Counted from the stretch's first letter, positions 9,151-22,860 are shown. The stretch: 64,000 nt of DNA from Haemonchus contortus (GCA_000469685.2 LS997563.1:13830940-13894939); one strand, 5' to 3'. A program made the numbers and translations. Notes: generated from the sequence alone by a model not told the origin.

Positions 9151-10862
9151 TATACTGATCTAATAGATAACCTCAATTCTGCTTTCCTCAAAAATTTGTC
9201 GAGTTTTCCCCAATGAAATAATGAAGGGGAGTGAGCTCCCCATGGTCGAGTATGAAGGACATTGGTGTGCTTGCGATCTTTTTGGGCCCTTGGCCAGTGG
9301 AAAGAGTGATGCCTGATAAACTTGAGCCTTTAAGTTAAGTGTTGTCTAAGGCGAGACTTTTGCATTTCACCTGGTCTTCTACTTCTACTTCTACTTCTAA
9401 GAAATCTTCTAAATAGTTTTATAGCATTTTCAAGAAATTTTTGATGTTGAGTTGCTTATTTTTCTACCTAAACCATCACCATAATTTCTTTACACCGTGC
9501 ATCATTACCGGCATGCTTATTTGTTCGACGTCCCAAACTACATGAGGGAGAGCCTATTTGGCGTATCGTTTCGTCAGTTCGGATAGATATTTGAGTTCAG
9601 CGTTCAAAAAACCCATAGGCAGTTTATATCTCGTTTGAATGCGATGCCACCACGATCCAACATCCTTCCCTTACCAGCCTTAGCTTTTTTGTTTATCTTA
9701 CGTCTCAGTTTTGATAATAGTTCATAGATGGGAGACACGTTCGGTCTCTAGTTGGTATATACATAGTATTGGTGCCGTACGTATTGTCGATGTCAAACTC
9801 GCATGAAATCCAATTCCTGTCAAACAATACAAGGCCTTCTCAGTGTTGTTATGGAGTCACTCACCAATCCTTTCAATCATGCTCATGTCAATGGAGTAGT
9901 TTTGTTGGATCCAGTGGACTATGCGGTTTGTCTTTTGTTTATTCGGGTCAGAGAATTTCTTCTTTCAAAGCCCCAGTTTCTTGGACTTTATTTCATTTCA
10001 CTTTTATAATTATGTTATTTTATTATTTTTTATGTGTGTCAAACGGGCTGATGCAGTGTTTGATCAAATTTGCAAAAACACGCATGACCAAATATTCTTA
10101 TATCAAAGTGCATAAAATGAGTTGAGGTTCTGCGTAAATGATCCGTTACTGCTTGACTTTGGTCATCTCGTATGATACCGTATGTTGGAATCAAAGGTGG
10201 TGATTAGATCTACCGATTGCTGTAAATGCCTTTTCCGGATTCGAAGGAAGAGCCAGTGGTTAAGCTGACCTTGCTCCTTTGACGGCGCGGTGATGATTCG
10301 ACAAGCCCTCAGTTGTCGCAAGTAGCCTCTCCTCCGTGCTGTATGGATTCGCGAAAGAATCAAAAAGTTTGTGATCGCACGATACTGCCACCCATCGAAG
10401 GAGCCTGCATTCCACACTCTAAGGTTAACATCTGTGTGATATCAACAGCACCGATGAAGAACTTCAAGCCGATCGCATTTCTAATCAACATCCGCTGATC
10501 AACATTTGTCCGAAGAATTGCCAATAATTGTAGGTGGGCTCACGTTCGGCGAACTGAGAATCGAGGGTTTGAAACACGGAGAATCGTTGTTTTGCAATCT
10601 AATAACTGTCAGCAAGTATACCCTATCAGCTCTTGCAGCTAACTCTCAAAATATGAGCACCATATAACCTCTGATTTCTACCAGAAACTTTTTTAATTTG
10701 TAAATGAACTATTAAAAGGTGAGTCTCAGGTACTTACCTTTTCTAGATAAAATATAATCTAAAAGTTTTTATTTGTTTCCCTAAAACAGCGTCAGTGCTA
10801 TAAAATGGTTCTTACAATAGTGAATGAGCTTCAAAGGTCATTGTTTAAAATGTTTTCGGTAT
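9151..10862. other. Unassigned DNA
   Basis: Mostly AT-rich, containing a short CTTCTA tandem run near 9,380-9,400. No gene was recognised. The minus-strand open frame at 10,163-10,417 (84 codons) shows no domain I know. Confidence 0.4.
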
Positions 10863-11438
10863 AAAACGAGGAGTAAAACATTGTATTGCCATCGTTCTAT
10901 TTCTAGAAGGTCGGCTTTTTTGTAATCTCATTCTTCCATGGGCTCATTCTTCCTCTGCGCAGTCGAGTGTTTGACTATGAGATCCCACCAGAATATACTG
11001 CGGTAATTGTAAGGGTATTCTATTAGCAATTGAAAAAGATCGTGTTTCGAGCCCCCATCTCACACCGATCACTAGGAAAATTTTGATTGTGATGGGTAAT
11101 GCCCATCACACGCGAGGACGTCGATGGATGAGCTGGAAATATTTGGTATAACCTGACACTCGCACTTCTCACATATTCACCTAACCTCAACCCACACGGC
11201 TACCGAACTTTCGGAATCCTACAGGCCTGCTCTGAAGGGTAAAAATCAACAATCATCAGGAAGTCATGTAAGTGGTAGATGGATCGATTGTATGGCGCCT
11301 CTCTACAATTCGGAGGAATGGCATCAGTATTGTGGCTAAGAAGGCCTACTATCTTGATCACTGATCCAACTTTTTTGTTGTAATTATTTTATGTTTAAAA
11401 ACCGACTGGATTCTCTCAAGACTTTCCGGATACTCTAA
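10863..11438 (+). pseudogene. Mariner transposase relic, 3' half
   Basis: Nucleotide blocks parallel the mariner at 42,781-44,051 in the same orientation: TATGAGATCC, CTGTAAGGGTAT-like, GAATGGCATCAGT, then TTTTTTGTTGTA. In broken frame a YSPNLNPHGY-like stretch stands where the third catalytic Asp motif should be. It ends in a decayed terminal repeat (CTCTCAAGACTTTCCGGATA, then CTCTAA) followed by TA. The 5' half and left terminal repeat are not evident. Confidence 0.7.
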
Positions 11439-12410
11439 TATAATACAAAAAGTTTTAATCACGTTCAAAACGTGCTAGTTTTTGAACCCACTGGCGAGAC
11501 ATTCCCACATTCCTAGGAATTCGATGAAAAACTTTCGTTTCTGTTTAAGACGACTATTCCTTTGTGGGGGAAAAAGTTCTTTCTGTATCAAACAGCGAAT
11601 TTTCCATATAAAAAACATGATGAGCTTTATTGTCGTCAACTGCAAGCTTAAAATCTTTTTCGCCGCCTCGCTCAGTTTAATTGTTTTTGTTCACATCAAA
11701 ATACTTCGGCTCATGGCTATGGTCCAGATAGGACACGGGTTCGTACCGATAAAATCAATAGAATCAGACACGACTAAAGCCATCTCTGTTAAAATTTCGC
11801 CTTGACCTAACCGTACATTGATAAGGTTCTTGTCCTTTTACTTGTGTGTGAAGGTCTTGAACATCAGTTTGTGCGTTGTTATGAGGCGTTCTACCTTTTG
11901 AACAATTTTCGCTTCTTAAAATCGATCCACAGTTCTTTCAGCACGTAAAAACAGCTGATTTTTTGTGGTTCAATCAAGTTTCCAAAACAGTTTCGGCCAG
12001 CAACGGGTTTTTGTATACAAATCAATAAATATAATTAATGAATATATATCCATATATATTGTATCCTGGCCTTGTAAGGTCTGTGGATTATAGGCTTAAC
12101 TATGGTGCGCAGCATTTGATTAAGAGTTCATTAATTCAGGCATTCCTGTGTCTTGGACGTTAGAAAAGAAGTTCTCAATCATTCATGACTTTAAATTAGT
12201 ATAAATATTATAAATAGGTTCAAAACCTAACAAGCATACATAATCTACCCACATTAAACATGTTTTCACTCCAAGTGCCTTTTAGACAATGTTCAAAGCG
12301 CTGCGGCGCCTGCATGGGCAGAATCTGGAAAGTCGAGGCCTCAACGACATGTCCGAAGCCTTCCAGTCGTTTGTCACTCGTGCAAGATTCTTCAGTGTAG
12401 GAAAGTTGAG
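11439..12410. other. Unassigned DNA
   Basis: No gene was recognised. The 107-codon open frame at 11,482-11,805 lacks any domain or compositional support. Confidence 0.4.
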
Positions 12411-12497
12411 GTGGGCCTAAGGATTTTCGGCAGTTTCAGAACTTTCCACGAAAGTCAGGTGGGCCTAAGGTTTTTCGGCAGTTTCAGAACTTTCCAC
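12411..12497. repeat. 48-bp direct tandem duplication
   Basis: GTGGGCCTAAGG...TTTCGGCAGTTTCAGAACTTTCCAC occurs twice with a 48-bp period (starts 12,411 and 12,459) and almost no divergence, so the duplication is recent. Confidence 0.85.
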
Positions 12498-12502
12498 AAG
12501 CT

Positions 12503-12592
12503 TGGCGAGTCATGCGCAAAAATTTGCACTTCAACGGGACTCGAACCGTTTGCCCATGACTCGCCATCCCACTGAGAGTGATGAAGTCACGT
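12503..12592 (-). repeat. tRNA-like hairpin with Pol III A/B boxes
   Basis: On the minus strand CTCTCAGTGGG resembles a tRNA A box, and GGTTCGAGTCC, about 30 nt further, is a perfect B box. The ends ACTTCA and TGAAGT could pair as an acceptor stem. The spacing is too short for a complete anticodon arm, so this is not a normal tRNA. GGCGAGTCATG (12,504) and its complement CATGACTCGCC (12,556) form a 17-bp stem with one mismatch. It is a tRNA pseudogene or the head of a tRNA-derived SINE. Confidence 0.5.
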
Positions 12593-13867
12593 ACGCGGCG
12601 AAATAACAACGTTTAATTGTGTATCAAGTCAAAAGAAGTTTCCAGGCGCTTCAAAAAGCGACAAGCGCGATGAACAGGATGCTCTATATAGTTACCAAGT
12701 GCGCAGTAGGAAGAAACAATGCGAAACTTTGCTCCGTCAAGGGCGCGTCAGATGGAAGACTGTATTAAAAAAGCGCTATGAATAATTTACTTATTACGTA
12801 GGCTACGCCTTCGAACGAGATCCTATAAAACCGTGATTCTGTGATTAAAACTACACACGTTAACAAGCGCTGCGATCTGATAACGACTGGTAATAATCGT
12901 TTGGTAAGGTGATATCATCAACACCAAGTCCTCGCTGACATCTTAATCCACAGAATCAAATGCAATTTCAGCATTACGATTCCATTGGCTATTAACACAT
13001 TCCTTTTTTATTCATTCCACCTGTCCACCAACCCCTTCTCTCTTTTTTTCAGGATAGCATGCATTTTATCTTCGACCAGTTAAGAAAGTTTTTTTTCTTG
13101 CATCATGATTCAGGGCTTATTGACAGACGCTTTGCTTCCATTTAATGACACCTCTGATCCGATTAGAACTAGCGAAAGATCAATATTCGTAATTTCTTAT
13201 TGTGGACTTCTCGTGTTCGTTAAAGTGTGTAGGGACACTTGTGAATGAGATGCGCTAGGTTGATTCCGAGCTGGTTATACGTTTCGTATTTCCTACATTA
13301 ATGAGGAATACGCTGCCCAAAGCTATCGACCAAACAAGGGAAGTAAAGCTTCGAAAGGTTTTCTTTAGCTGCCTGGTCAACAGTGATTCGCATAGACTTC
13401 TGAGAACGTTCTCTATAAAAATGGTCTCGGAGTGTTCTCATTCGTGAGACTGTGCTGCTGTTCAGAAGGCCACATGGGACTTGGCCTGGTCGAAAACTGG
13501 TCTAGGCGGTAAGGGTTCAAAACCAAAATTTGCTCCCGACGCATTTTGCAGCTTCACACTCAAAAAAGGACACTTCTGAAGAATTCGAAACGGAGCACGT
13601 CTGTTATAATGCATTCGCTCTATTTAGGGACTCCTGCGTACTTTTTCATTTTCTCCGCCATCAAAGAAGTACTCTCTCTCATTACTTTCGCCCTGTAACC
13701 CTATGAATGTACTTAAATTTATCGCAGTCTCCAATTTCAAAACATCTATATTTTTCAAATTTACCATCTAAATGGATGGTCCCCTTTCACAACTGGTATG
13801 TTGTCGCTTCAGACGGACATGGTCGCATTCTGCAGCAGAGTTCATAAAATATCGACGTCTTCTTCCG
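12593..13867. other. Upstream region of the RRM/F-box/LRR gene
   Basis: No exon was recognised. Promoter elements or a trans-splice acceptor for the downstream gene would be expected here but cannot be pointed to. Confidence 0.35.
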
Positions 13868-16800
13868 ATGCTTTTGGCAGATGGACAGCAGTTCAACACG
13901 GCTGAAACAGACGGTTAGAACTTTAGACCATAGTATTTAGCATAAGAAAAGTCATTCATATGAATATTTTTTAAAGTAGGCAACGTGTCAACTTATGTAA
14001 GTTATTGGGATGTTCGCAACGTATCTGCCGAAAATTACACAAAGGTCCAGATTCTTTCATAGTGTTCTGCAGGTCTCCATCTCAAATACTAGTGAAGGAC
14101 ACTAAATTCTAAAATCACCCTCGGAGATTTTATGATATCGCAGTCGGGTGCCCGGAACAAGCCCTTCGGCCTTTTTTCTTGGAATGGGGCAGAAACAGAA
14201 CCGCTCAGGGGTCCCAAGGTCAATTGCTTGATACAGGTTTTGATGGGCTTCAGCAGCGAAGCGACCCCATCCAAACTTGTAAACATGTGTTGATTGTGTG
14301 GAACAGTTTGGCTATGGTCTAGGGTTAAGTAAGCAAGGAAAGGGAGCCGAACATGTATTGGGTGAGCGCGTGGGTGATGTTTTATACAGCAGTTGCATGG
14401 AAGCCCTCTGTAGATACTTTCCAAATGGGCAACCCGATGTTTAGATTTCGATGCTTCTTTGGCCAGTTATGCGAAAGCAAAAGAGGAGCGAAAAGTCATT
14501 GTGACGAACGTCTCACCTCGAGTCACTCCATCACAGCTTCAGTCTTTCTTCTCGAAATTTGGAAAGGTACAACATCAACTACCTGATTTTTGTTCAGTAG
14601 TCACGATTCATACCGACTGTAATTCATGTGGACTAAGTTTCGCTCTCGGAATCTTCCCGTATCACTTTTGCTCTCTTCATTTTGGTGCGTAGAAACCCAT
14701 ATTACGCCCAAAATTGCTCTTACTGTTCTTGCTTGTGTGAGTGACTAATCAAATTTAGAATTTATGAATTCAGTGAATTTTTTTGGTAGGTGTCGCATTG
14801 CTCCCTACCACGGGAAGACAGACGTCTTTCGATGTTTGGCACACTGCCGAAGAATTTGAAAAACTGCGGCACAGCAACATTGACATTCAAGTGAGCCCTT
14901 TCGCGAATTTTCTATCAGTGAAGGTATTTTCTCAGTAGTAAAGGATTTCATTTCATTCTATTGTTTCTAAGGAGGCCTGAGGATGCTGAAAAAGCGAAGA
15001 ATGCCGCACCTGAAGAGCTCAAGTTTTACGAACAATTCATGGTCGTGACACCAGTAAGTTTTTTCTTGTTCTATTAAATGGTTTACTTTCAATTGGTGTT
15101 CAAGCGTCACTTCGATTTCGAATGTAAATGGAACACGTAAAGTTAATCAAGCCCACCTGCATCCCTTCGGGCTTTATCATCACCAGAAATTTTATCCCTC
15201 GTTTTTGATTGTCACTTGAAATCAGAAAACAACCATTGGTTAACATCATTCTTAACCGCTGCCATTTTTCCATTCTTCACCTTCGTAGATGAGGTCATCA
15301 GATTCTCGCCAAACTGGTTCCCTCCTCGTTCTGTTATGTAGATCCTCTCAACGTCTGCCAATTTTCTTCAGTTCGTCTTCTAGGCATCCGGGTTATTAGT
15401 TGTGTTTGTATCTGCTGTACGCTCTTTGTAACCCGGGGTGAGTTCTAAGTTTCACCGTTGGATGATACCGAGAGAATACTGCTTCTTTTCATTACGAAGA
15501 TTCTAAAACCGCGAAACTCGCGAAATTTTTAACGCTTTTCGTGGAAAAATGTGCTACCGGGTCTGCTTTGAAGAAATGGTCGAGCCGCTGAGTTATTCAT
15601 GGAATCGTCTAAATTCGAAAGTCATCATTACGATTTGTTTGGTAACTCGATGGCGAGAGCTTCTAAGAGCGTTGACTATTTCTAAGTGCGGAAAATGCAA
15701 AAATTGGGGCTTGACCCAGTGCCGCTCCGGACCAATGTGCGTTTTTTGTAACTTCTTTCTCACAACCACTAATTTTTGGACATAGAGACCACACAGTAAC
15801 ACTTTTGCTAACAGTTGTCATGACTCGCTAAGCCGACACGGTATCCTGACTCATAAGAACCGGTCACCCCATCGTCACATACAGAATGCCAAGATTTCAT
15901 TGTTGATAGCAAGAAGATTTCAGGCTGTAGGCTTTCACTTTACAAGGCCCTTTGTCAATCCGTACAAACGTCGTCATTTTCTATCACCAACTATTTGAAT
16001 TCACTACTGCTCTACTGCTCCCCCCCCCCCGCCTCCCCTCCCCCTTCCCCTCTCCCCTACCCACCATACAGCGAGGGCTTTACACTGAAAATGAGCCAAA
16101 TTGTTTTTCAGTTCGTTTCGAGGCGGAAAGGCGGAAAAGGTGTGATACTCACTGACGACAGTCAAGGTGTGGTGTTTTGATATTGCTCAGAGTGTTAAAG
16201 TTGTATGTTCTGAACAAATTAGTTGTTAGCGAGATGGCTGTGATATATCAGTGTTTTCGAAGATATCCTTTAAAAAGTTATATGCAGATGACACGTTCAA
16301 CCTTTCTCGTGCGTCATCTAACCAGTCCTTGGCTTCAACGACAATGTCCTTGAGTACTTTTGAGGTGGGACATATTTGTTTTCCAAGAGCATTCTCAAGA
16401 CTGTTGGGAAAAACTGTTTTTGAAATAGCTTAGTTAAGGGACGATCTATGGACGATATTGCTACAAGTGCGCTTGAACGAATCGCTGCCTATTTGCCAGT
16501 AAATGACACTATTCGCATGGAACGGGTTAGCAAGCGGTGTATGGAGGCGTCGATGAAGGTTTCTTTTTGAGATGATGAACTACTCATTCCATTTCTATGA
16601 AATCGGACCCCCATAAAGAGAGCCATTAGTCATTTAGGTTGTAGTTCTCGGCGGCTCAACTCGGGTTAAAATCTTTGTTTGAGAGTTTTCTTTGTCTTGA
16701 TGTTCTTTATGCGCGAGAAACCTTTTCTAGTCCTGGTCACTGGTTCCTAAACTCGTCCTAGTCAGAGATTGTGAAGGTTTCGGGAAAAGCAAGCCATTTC

Positions 16801-19800
16801 GTAACAATCATCTAAAGGTGAGTATTTGTAGCTATACCGCTAAATCATTGACCTAATTTCTACTATTTGACTGCTGCTATTCATCTTCATGTGTTCACTG
16901 ATCTCTTATTTTTGAAAGCATAGCAATTTAGTCCATAATGAGACGTGCTGGAGTTCATCTGAAGTCGCTAGATCTTAGTGGAATAGTGCACTTGATGGAC
17001 GAGAAAGCTCTAGAAATCATTGCAACAAGTTGCCCATCATTAGAAGAGGTATGTTTCTTTATAAGGTTATCAAGAAAGTACAACGACAAAATTTTTCGAA
17101 TATGTTTTTAAAATTTTTGAAATAAATCAGTGTGATCCACAAACTCCCCTCGTCTTTAGAGCAAAGCACGCCTGATGCCTTTTGTCTGAGAGATCTGTGA
17201 CTTGAACAACTCAGTCACAGTCATTTTCTCCCCATCGTAACCCACAAAACCTCTACTGCCGAAGTGATGCAAAAGCAGGTCGAGCTTATGGCCGAGGTAT
17301 TCTAAGTGCGACCTCTAGGTATTGTGATAGGTGAACTTTCTGGAAGTAACCGTGTCAGCTGGTTTTTTGACGAGTTCCGAACGTGAAATTTCGTAGTTAG
17401 TCAATGCTGGGGTTGATTGGTGTAAGCTGTTATTGTGACCATCTCGTTTGCCCTCAATCAACTCGAATTGGTTGGGTTCTTTCACACCCCACCCAAGTGA
17501 GAGAAGATGTTTGTGTTATTTTGGAGACTATTTAGTATGTTCTGCTGCGAAACGGTCCAACCACTTGTCGGCCAGCAACCGGTGCCTTTTTCCGGCCTCT
17601 GCACTCGCACTTTTCCCTTGACGCAATTCGTACATCATGGTAAGACGAAATCGATGTCGATCTATGGTGAAAATGCAGGACACGCGTACGGGTCCTTAAT
17701 CCCATGTGCTAGTTACCCAGAGGATATGTTATAAGCCTACTAACCCCGCAACATTTTGTTTGCATTTTTATGCAAAATTTTAAACGTTCTGGATTTTTAC
17801 AGTGGATTATTTTTTCTAATCAGGTAGTTTGCGACATTTTTGTTGTTTTATGGATTACGTGACAAATATCTATAACCATCTTCTGCGGTTCAGTTGGATC
17901 TTTCTGGTGTGCGAGCGTCATGGGAGGCTCTCGGCGATCTAGGCGAGTCTCTAACAAACCTAAAAAGGCTGACATATCGTGATATGGATAGCGCTTCAGA
18001 CAAGGTCCGCTGACTATCGTTTAGCTTCTCAAAGATCGTTTATCGTCTTTTACCGAGACTTCTAGGCTTTCTGGTTCCTCATCAAAGGATGTGGTCGAGG
18101 CCTCCACTTTATCGATCTACGCGGGTGTCGCCGATTGCATGGTAGATGTTTCCGATTGTTCGGAGATCGATTGGAGCAGGTATTCTTATTCACCTTGGAT
18201 GGTAGGCTTTCTTGGATAACAGCGCACATTGAAGTGATTTCCAGTTGTACTTGGACGGATGTGTGCATGTGGACGAGAGAGCAATTGAAGATCTATGCAC
18301 CTGTGCAGCTGGTCTGAAGGAGCTACGGTTAAATGATTGTTATCAGATCACGGATGAAAATTTGAGGTGGAATTTTGAGCTTCTTTAGCGCGGGGTGAAT
18401 GAATTGGTCGACTCAAGAAATTTTTCCATAGTCAAGCATGGCGATCTGTGTTGGAATTGTTCACTCTCTTACGCTATTGACAAAGTTTGTTAGAAATTGC
18501 GTCGTAAATACAGCTCTGAAGTAGAGCAGTAAAGGTTTTTATTGTTAGCGACAATAGAACTTGGAATCTCATTTTTTCAAGGTTTAGTGCATGGTTCAGG
18601 TCACATAGATCGGGATCTTGCGTGTGAAGCGCAAAAGCTTTTTTATGAATAGAACCGTTGAAGGGCCATTTTCGTTTCGTTAGCTAATTATCAGCGTCAA
18701 GGGCTGCTTTATCATCGAAAAAATTAGGGAAAACTGAAGTGCATGAACCACGAAAATCCAATTGTAACTGTATAGCAGTTTTCCACAAAGAAAATTTCCT
18801 CACATTTGTCTTCAAATCATCTTCTTGAAAACTGCGATGGATATCTTGTAAAAGATTCAGAAGAACGAAGTACGGACACAGTAGGAACAACTGCAACGAT
18901 GTTGAGTGAAGTTTCCTTTCGAGTCTGAGTTGTCCCTTTTGGCATTTACTTGAATTGACAACAAATTGTCTGAGTATCTTGACCCGATGCGTTTCCATCG
19001 CGCCCTGTTCATTTTGTAATAATAGGTATCAAAGGGAATAATATAAAGTGTACCACGACAGAGTCAGACGTATGAGCTCGACCAGCCAACGGTGTCAATT
19101 TCCCCTCCTTATTCTTTGGGTTATCGTGACAATTTCCATGAGTGCAGAAAATTTCGTACGTTCATTTTTTGTTATCCCAGTATGATTTCTCGAACGATGT
19201 CGGATTTACGGGTGTTCACGTTGTGCGGTGACCGTTTCGAGAAGCTTACATCGGCTGGTTTGGCTCACATCAGCAATATGACGTCGTTAACAGAGTTGGC
19301 GTGAGTACTACCTACACAAAACTCTTTGAATTTTAGTTTCACAGCTTGATAGCTAGAAGTTCACGGTAGCCCAACATCATGTGCAGCAACAAAATTTGTA
19401 TTTATCAGGACTTTTTTCAGCCTGGACTATAACCCACTGGTAGACGACATGTTTTTAATTTCAATATGTGAAGAGCTGAAAAATCTGAAAACGCTGAGTT
19501 TGGCCAATGCCGGAACTGATCAAACTTTGACTGCCAAAGGACTCGCAGCTATTGCTCAACTGAAATCTTTGGAGCAGGTAGGGGTTATTATTTTTTCCTT
19601 GTTCTCTGTTGTCTACATATGCACAGTATCGCACTGTTTCCTGCGCGAAACGGTGAATAGAAACTCATCGCGAACTTGTTCCGAAGGTGCAATTCGGGGT
19701 CCAAATAGCGCAATTTTTTTTAAAGGCTGGCGCCAATCTGTGCAAAACGGTAGTTCGAGCCAATTACAAATATTGTGTTTGTGTTCAAACACTTATCCAT

Positions 19801-22800
19801 ATCAACCTTTCAGAGCATTGAATTACCTACACCGATGTTTATTTACATTTTGATGGGACCAGAATTGCACCATTTTGGTCTTGTCGGCAAGAAACGACGT
19901 TCGGCGTTGAAAATAGATACCATGCTCGTTAGCACGACCTCTGTATCCCCTGTAGGCCACATGTCAATGAATCTCTGTGATTTCCGGGTTGTAGTACCTT
20001 TAACTAGCCTTTCCATGCTTTGAAATTACTTTCTTTCCCGGTTGTTTGATCTCTAACAAAGGTGACATTCCTCGGTCTGTCATATCTCCCAACTTAACAG
20101 TGTGTGACTTTTTGTATAGTATAACTGTACAGTTTACCTTTCAGCTTGATCTTTCTTCACTTGCTGCCCTTCGATCTGGTGTTCTGCTCGAAATCGTCTT
20201 TGCGTGTAGATCGATATCGCTTCTGCAGTTGAGGAATTGTGTTTATTTGTCCGATGATGGTATCAAAGGACTCACTAGGATGAAAAACCTCCGGCATTTG
20301 GACCTGAGCGGATCGATTTTGGTAAGAAATTTTGCGTGCTGAAATTGATATAACATAAAGAAAGCATCATAAGTGAAGTACCAATTTCTGATCTGAAAGC
20401 TGATCCTTGGTTCTGTGCTGCCCAAGGTTGAAGAGTGTCCTCGTATCACTTTAACCAATTCAACAATTTGTTATTATATTAGGTTTTCGCGTCCCTTTGA
20501 ATTACTGTGACATAAGGGGTGGAATGGTGCGCAACTCGGACTTTTACAAATCGTGTTGGCACCTATTTGGTAGTTACAAACCAATATGGCCAGCAGACTA
20601 ATATTATGTATCATACTTTGGTCGCGCTGTCTTCCTTTGTTACCATTGGCATGAGGGCTACTTAAACTCACTCTAACAGTACAAGTTCTCGGTGAAGGCA
20701 TCACAATACTTGTGCGTCTTGGTTCGTCAATTCACGAATGGCAATTATTTCCAAGCTAGTTTGGAGTAGTCATGTCGGCCATTGGACGTGACCTTTGAAA
20801 ACCCAAAGCACAAAGTGGATGCGATCCCATGAGCTACCACCAGGTATTCCGCGACCTGCTTCAGTCTTTTTCATTTCGCTGTGCGGAGAACTGAAGACGA
20901 ATGGCAAAATTTGGAAACTGGGTTGGTGTGCCATGAGCTGTCACCTTCAACTCCTCTATTTTACACGAACAACGCTTCAAAAAAGCTGAATACGCTCATC
21001 ATTGAAGAAGCCATGACGAATTTTCGTGAAAAGGATGGAGTATACAGGTCAGCCTGGGAAAGCCGTTCCCTCAGAGTCCAACCTACACTTACAGGGGGCT
21101 ACGCCTATGCTCGTGAACATCAAAGACTTAAGGTCCATATTCGTGCACATGCGTGAAGAACAAAGTGCAATCTCCTTCCACCCCGGCTACGCTAAACCTT
21201 ACACACCTTGCAACCTTACTCGAAGTTGATGCAGATCCAGCTGGACGCAGTTTGAGCTGAACTTTCGACTGGTCGGCAAATTCCCGGCTTCCCTATAGCG
21301 TGGACCGTGATACTGGAGCATAAATTGTTCGATTCTTTCCTCATATTAAACTTTTTAGCTGAAGTGTTCAGTGGGTTTCAGTCTTCGAGCTTCTTCTCCA
21401 AGCTTGCCTCTCCAGAAAAAGCCTGTCATAAAGATGAAATGCTTATGATGAATACATAGATCGGTGTTTCTACGAATTTGATTCTAAATAATGAGCTAAC
21501 GCAGAGTTGTCGCTGAACATGTTGTTTCATTGTCAATTTGAGCGGAAGATGATTTCAAACGAATGAATCCATTTGTATGATCAAAGAGCTTGTAATTTAG
21601 CAATTTCTTCATCCGATACGTGTGATGATTGTGTTGCTTTCAAAAGTAAAAGCAATCTTGAAAATTTTACTTATTTCGTTCATATTACGGTGTTTCAGAT
21701 CACTAATGATTCGATTCAAGAGTTCATCAAGGCGTTCCCACAAGTAAAAGGCGAGGTATGTTAGCAGAATGTTAGATTTATATAACAATGAGTAGGACTT
21801 TTTACTCGACTCATTTGAGTCGGAAACTGGTGTCTGAAGGATCATGCCTCCTTTCAGGCATTCATTTGGGTTAGAAAATGCAGGCACTATCACTGCCACT
21901 GTTTAGCACTCTTATCCATTTCCTTTAGCCGACTTATGCAGAGCAGGCCGTTAAAGAGGCACTTGGGATTGGTTCGGTTCAATCTGATTACCCAGCGCCC
22001 TACCGCTACCTCGCAATTTGACAATGACTTCCAAAATTAAGTATTAAAACTAGAAAGTGTAAAATATCCTCCAAATCTAAATGCTTTGGTCTGTGTGAAG
22101 GTCAGAAGAGAAGTTACCCACGATATAAACACAACATAATCTAAGTGAGCGCCTTTTGTATGAACAGGGTTAGATGGTTGTTCCTTTGACATTGGTTTTA
22201 CGTTTTCTAATTTTAGGGGCTCTTATTATTGAATCTGAAGAATATCCTCTTACAGAAAGGTTCCGTGACGATCGTCATCGGTGGGACAGCAGCCGATTCT
22301 TCCCGTCTGTCAATGCGTGGTAGTCGTGTTGTCGTTGACCTCAGCGATTACACATCCATACTTTCGATGTCACATCGGCATTCTCATTCGTTTAGTATAG
22401 GTTGGTTGATTAATGACATGTCAGAGAAAACGTTGGTGTACGTCGATAGCTAAAGAAATGAGAAGAACATTTTCCTTTTCTCTTTGAGTCTTTTTTCTTT
22501 TTCTCTTTTTTTTTCAAAATTGGTTGATGAAGGTGGATGAATTTGTGTGATGGTGCTCTGAGCTTTATATTTCGTCCGTCTACTTGACCTTAATTGTTTG
22601 GCATTCAGGAACATTATCAGATGATGAGCTATCAGACAACGATTTCGAGAATCTCACCAGTCAACGTAAGCGATACCCAGAATGTCCCTTTTCTTGTTAG
22701 AATTTCTTCAAGCTAAAGATTGAAACAAATCGTATTTTGTTTAGGTTCGTTCTACATCGACGCCATATGTGGTGAGGAGGATTCTCCGATAGAAGACGAA

Positions 22801-22860
22801 GCCGAACTGCAACGGTGGGCGGAAAGAGAAGCGCGGAACCTCGGGTTAATCGATAAATAA
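13868..22860 (+). CDS. RRM - F-box - leucine-rich-repeat protein, 18 exons
   Basis: Exons joined by matching phase: 13868-13913 (tentative first), 14445-14566, 14790-14890, 14972-15053, 16112-16166, 16434-16558, 16731-16817, 16932-17048, 17894-18004, 18066-18179, 18245-18366, 19181-19300, 19421-19577, 20145-20321, 21699-21755, 22217-22394, 22609-22665, 22745-22860; about 647 residues. Residues about 32-117 form an RRM: RNP2-like VIVTNV is good, but RNP1 is atypical (CGTATLTF, few aromatics). Residues about 142-177 form an F-box (LERIAAYLP...RMERVSKRCM). About 178-560 are leucine-rich repeats with LDLSG and CGRGLHFIDLRGC-type units. The C-terminus is acidic (DDELSDNDFEN, EEDSPIEDEAE). F-box proteins bind Skp1 and present LRR-bound substrates to SCF ubiquitin ligases; the RRM suggests an RNA or RNP connection (inference). 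Joining RRM to F-box rests on the 55-bp linker exon. An unspliced end at 22453 is an alternative terminus. Confidence 0.82.
20322..21698. other. Large intron of the RRM/F-box/LRR gene
   Basis: 1.4 kb between two exons whose LRR frame and sequence join smoothly, so no exon is needed inside. Open frames near 20,795-21,229 look non-coding. Confidence 0.6.

Noticed and set aside
12503..12592. A functional tRNA gene
   Set aside because: A and B boxes are too close for a full anticodon arm and no anticodon loop can be drawn.
13881..13913. ATG after TTTTGGCAG as the trans-spliced start of the RRM/F-box gene
   Set aside because: Its frame joins the next exon out of phase with the RRM; the ATG at 13,868 keeps frame.
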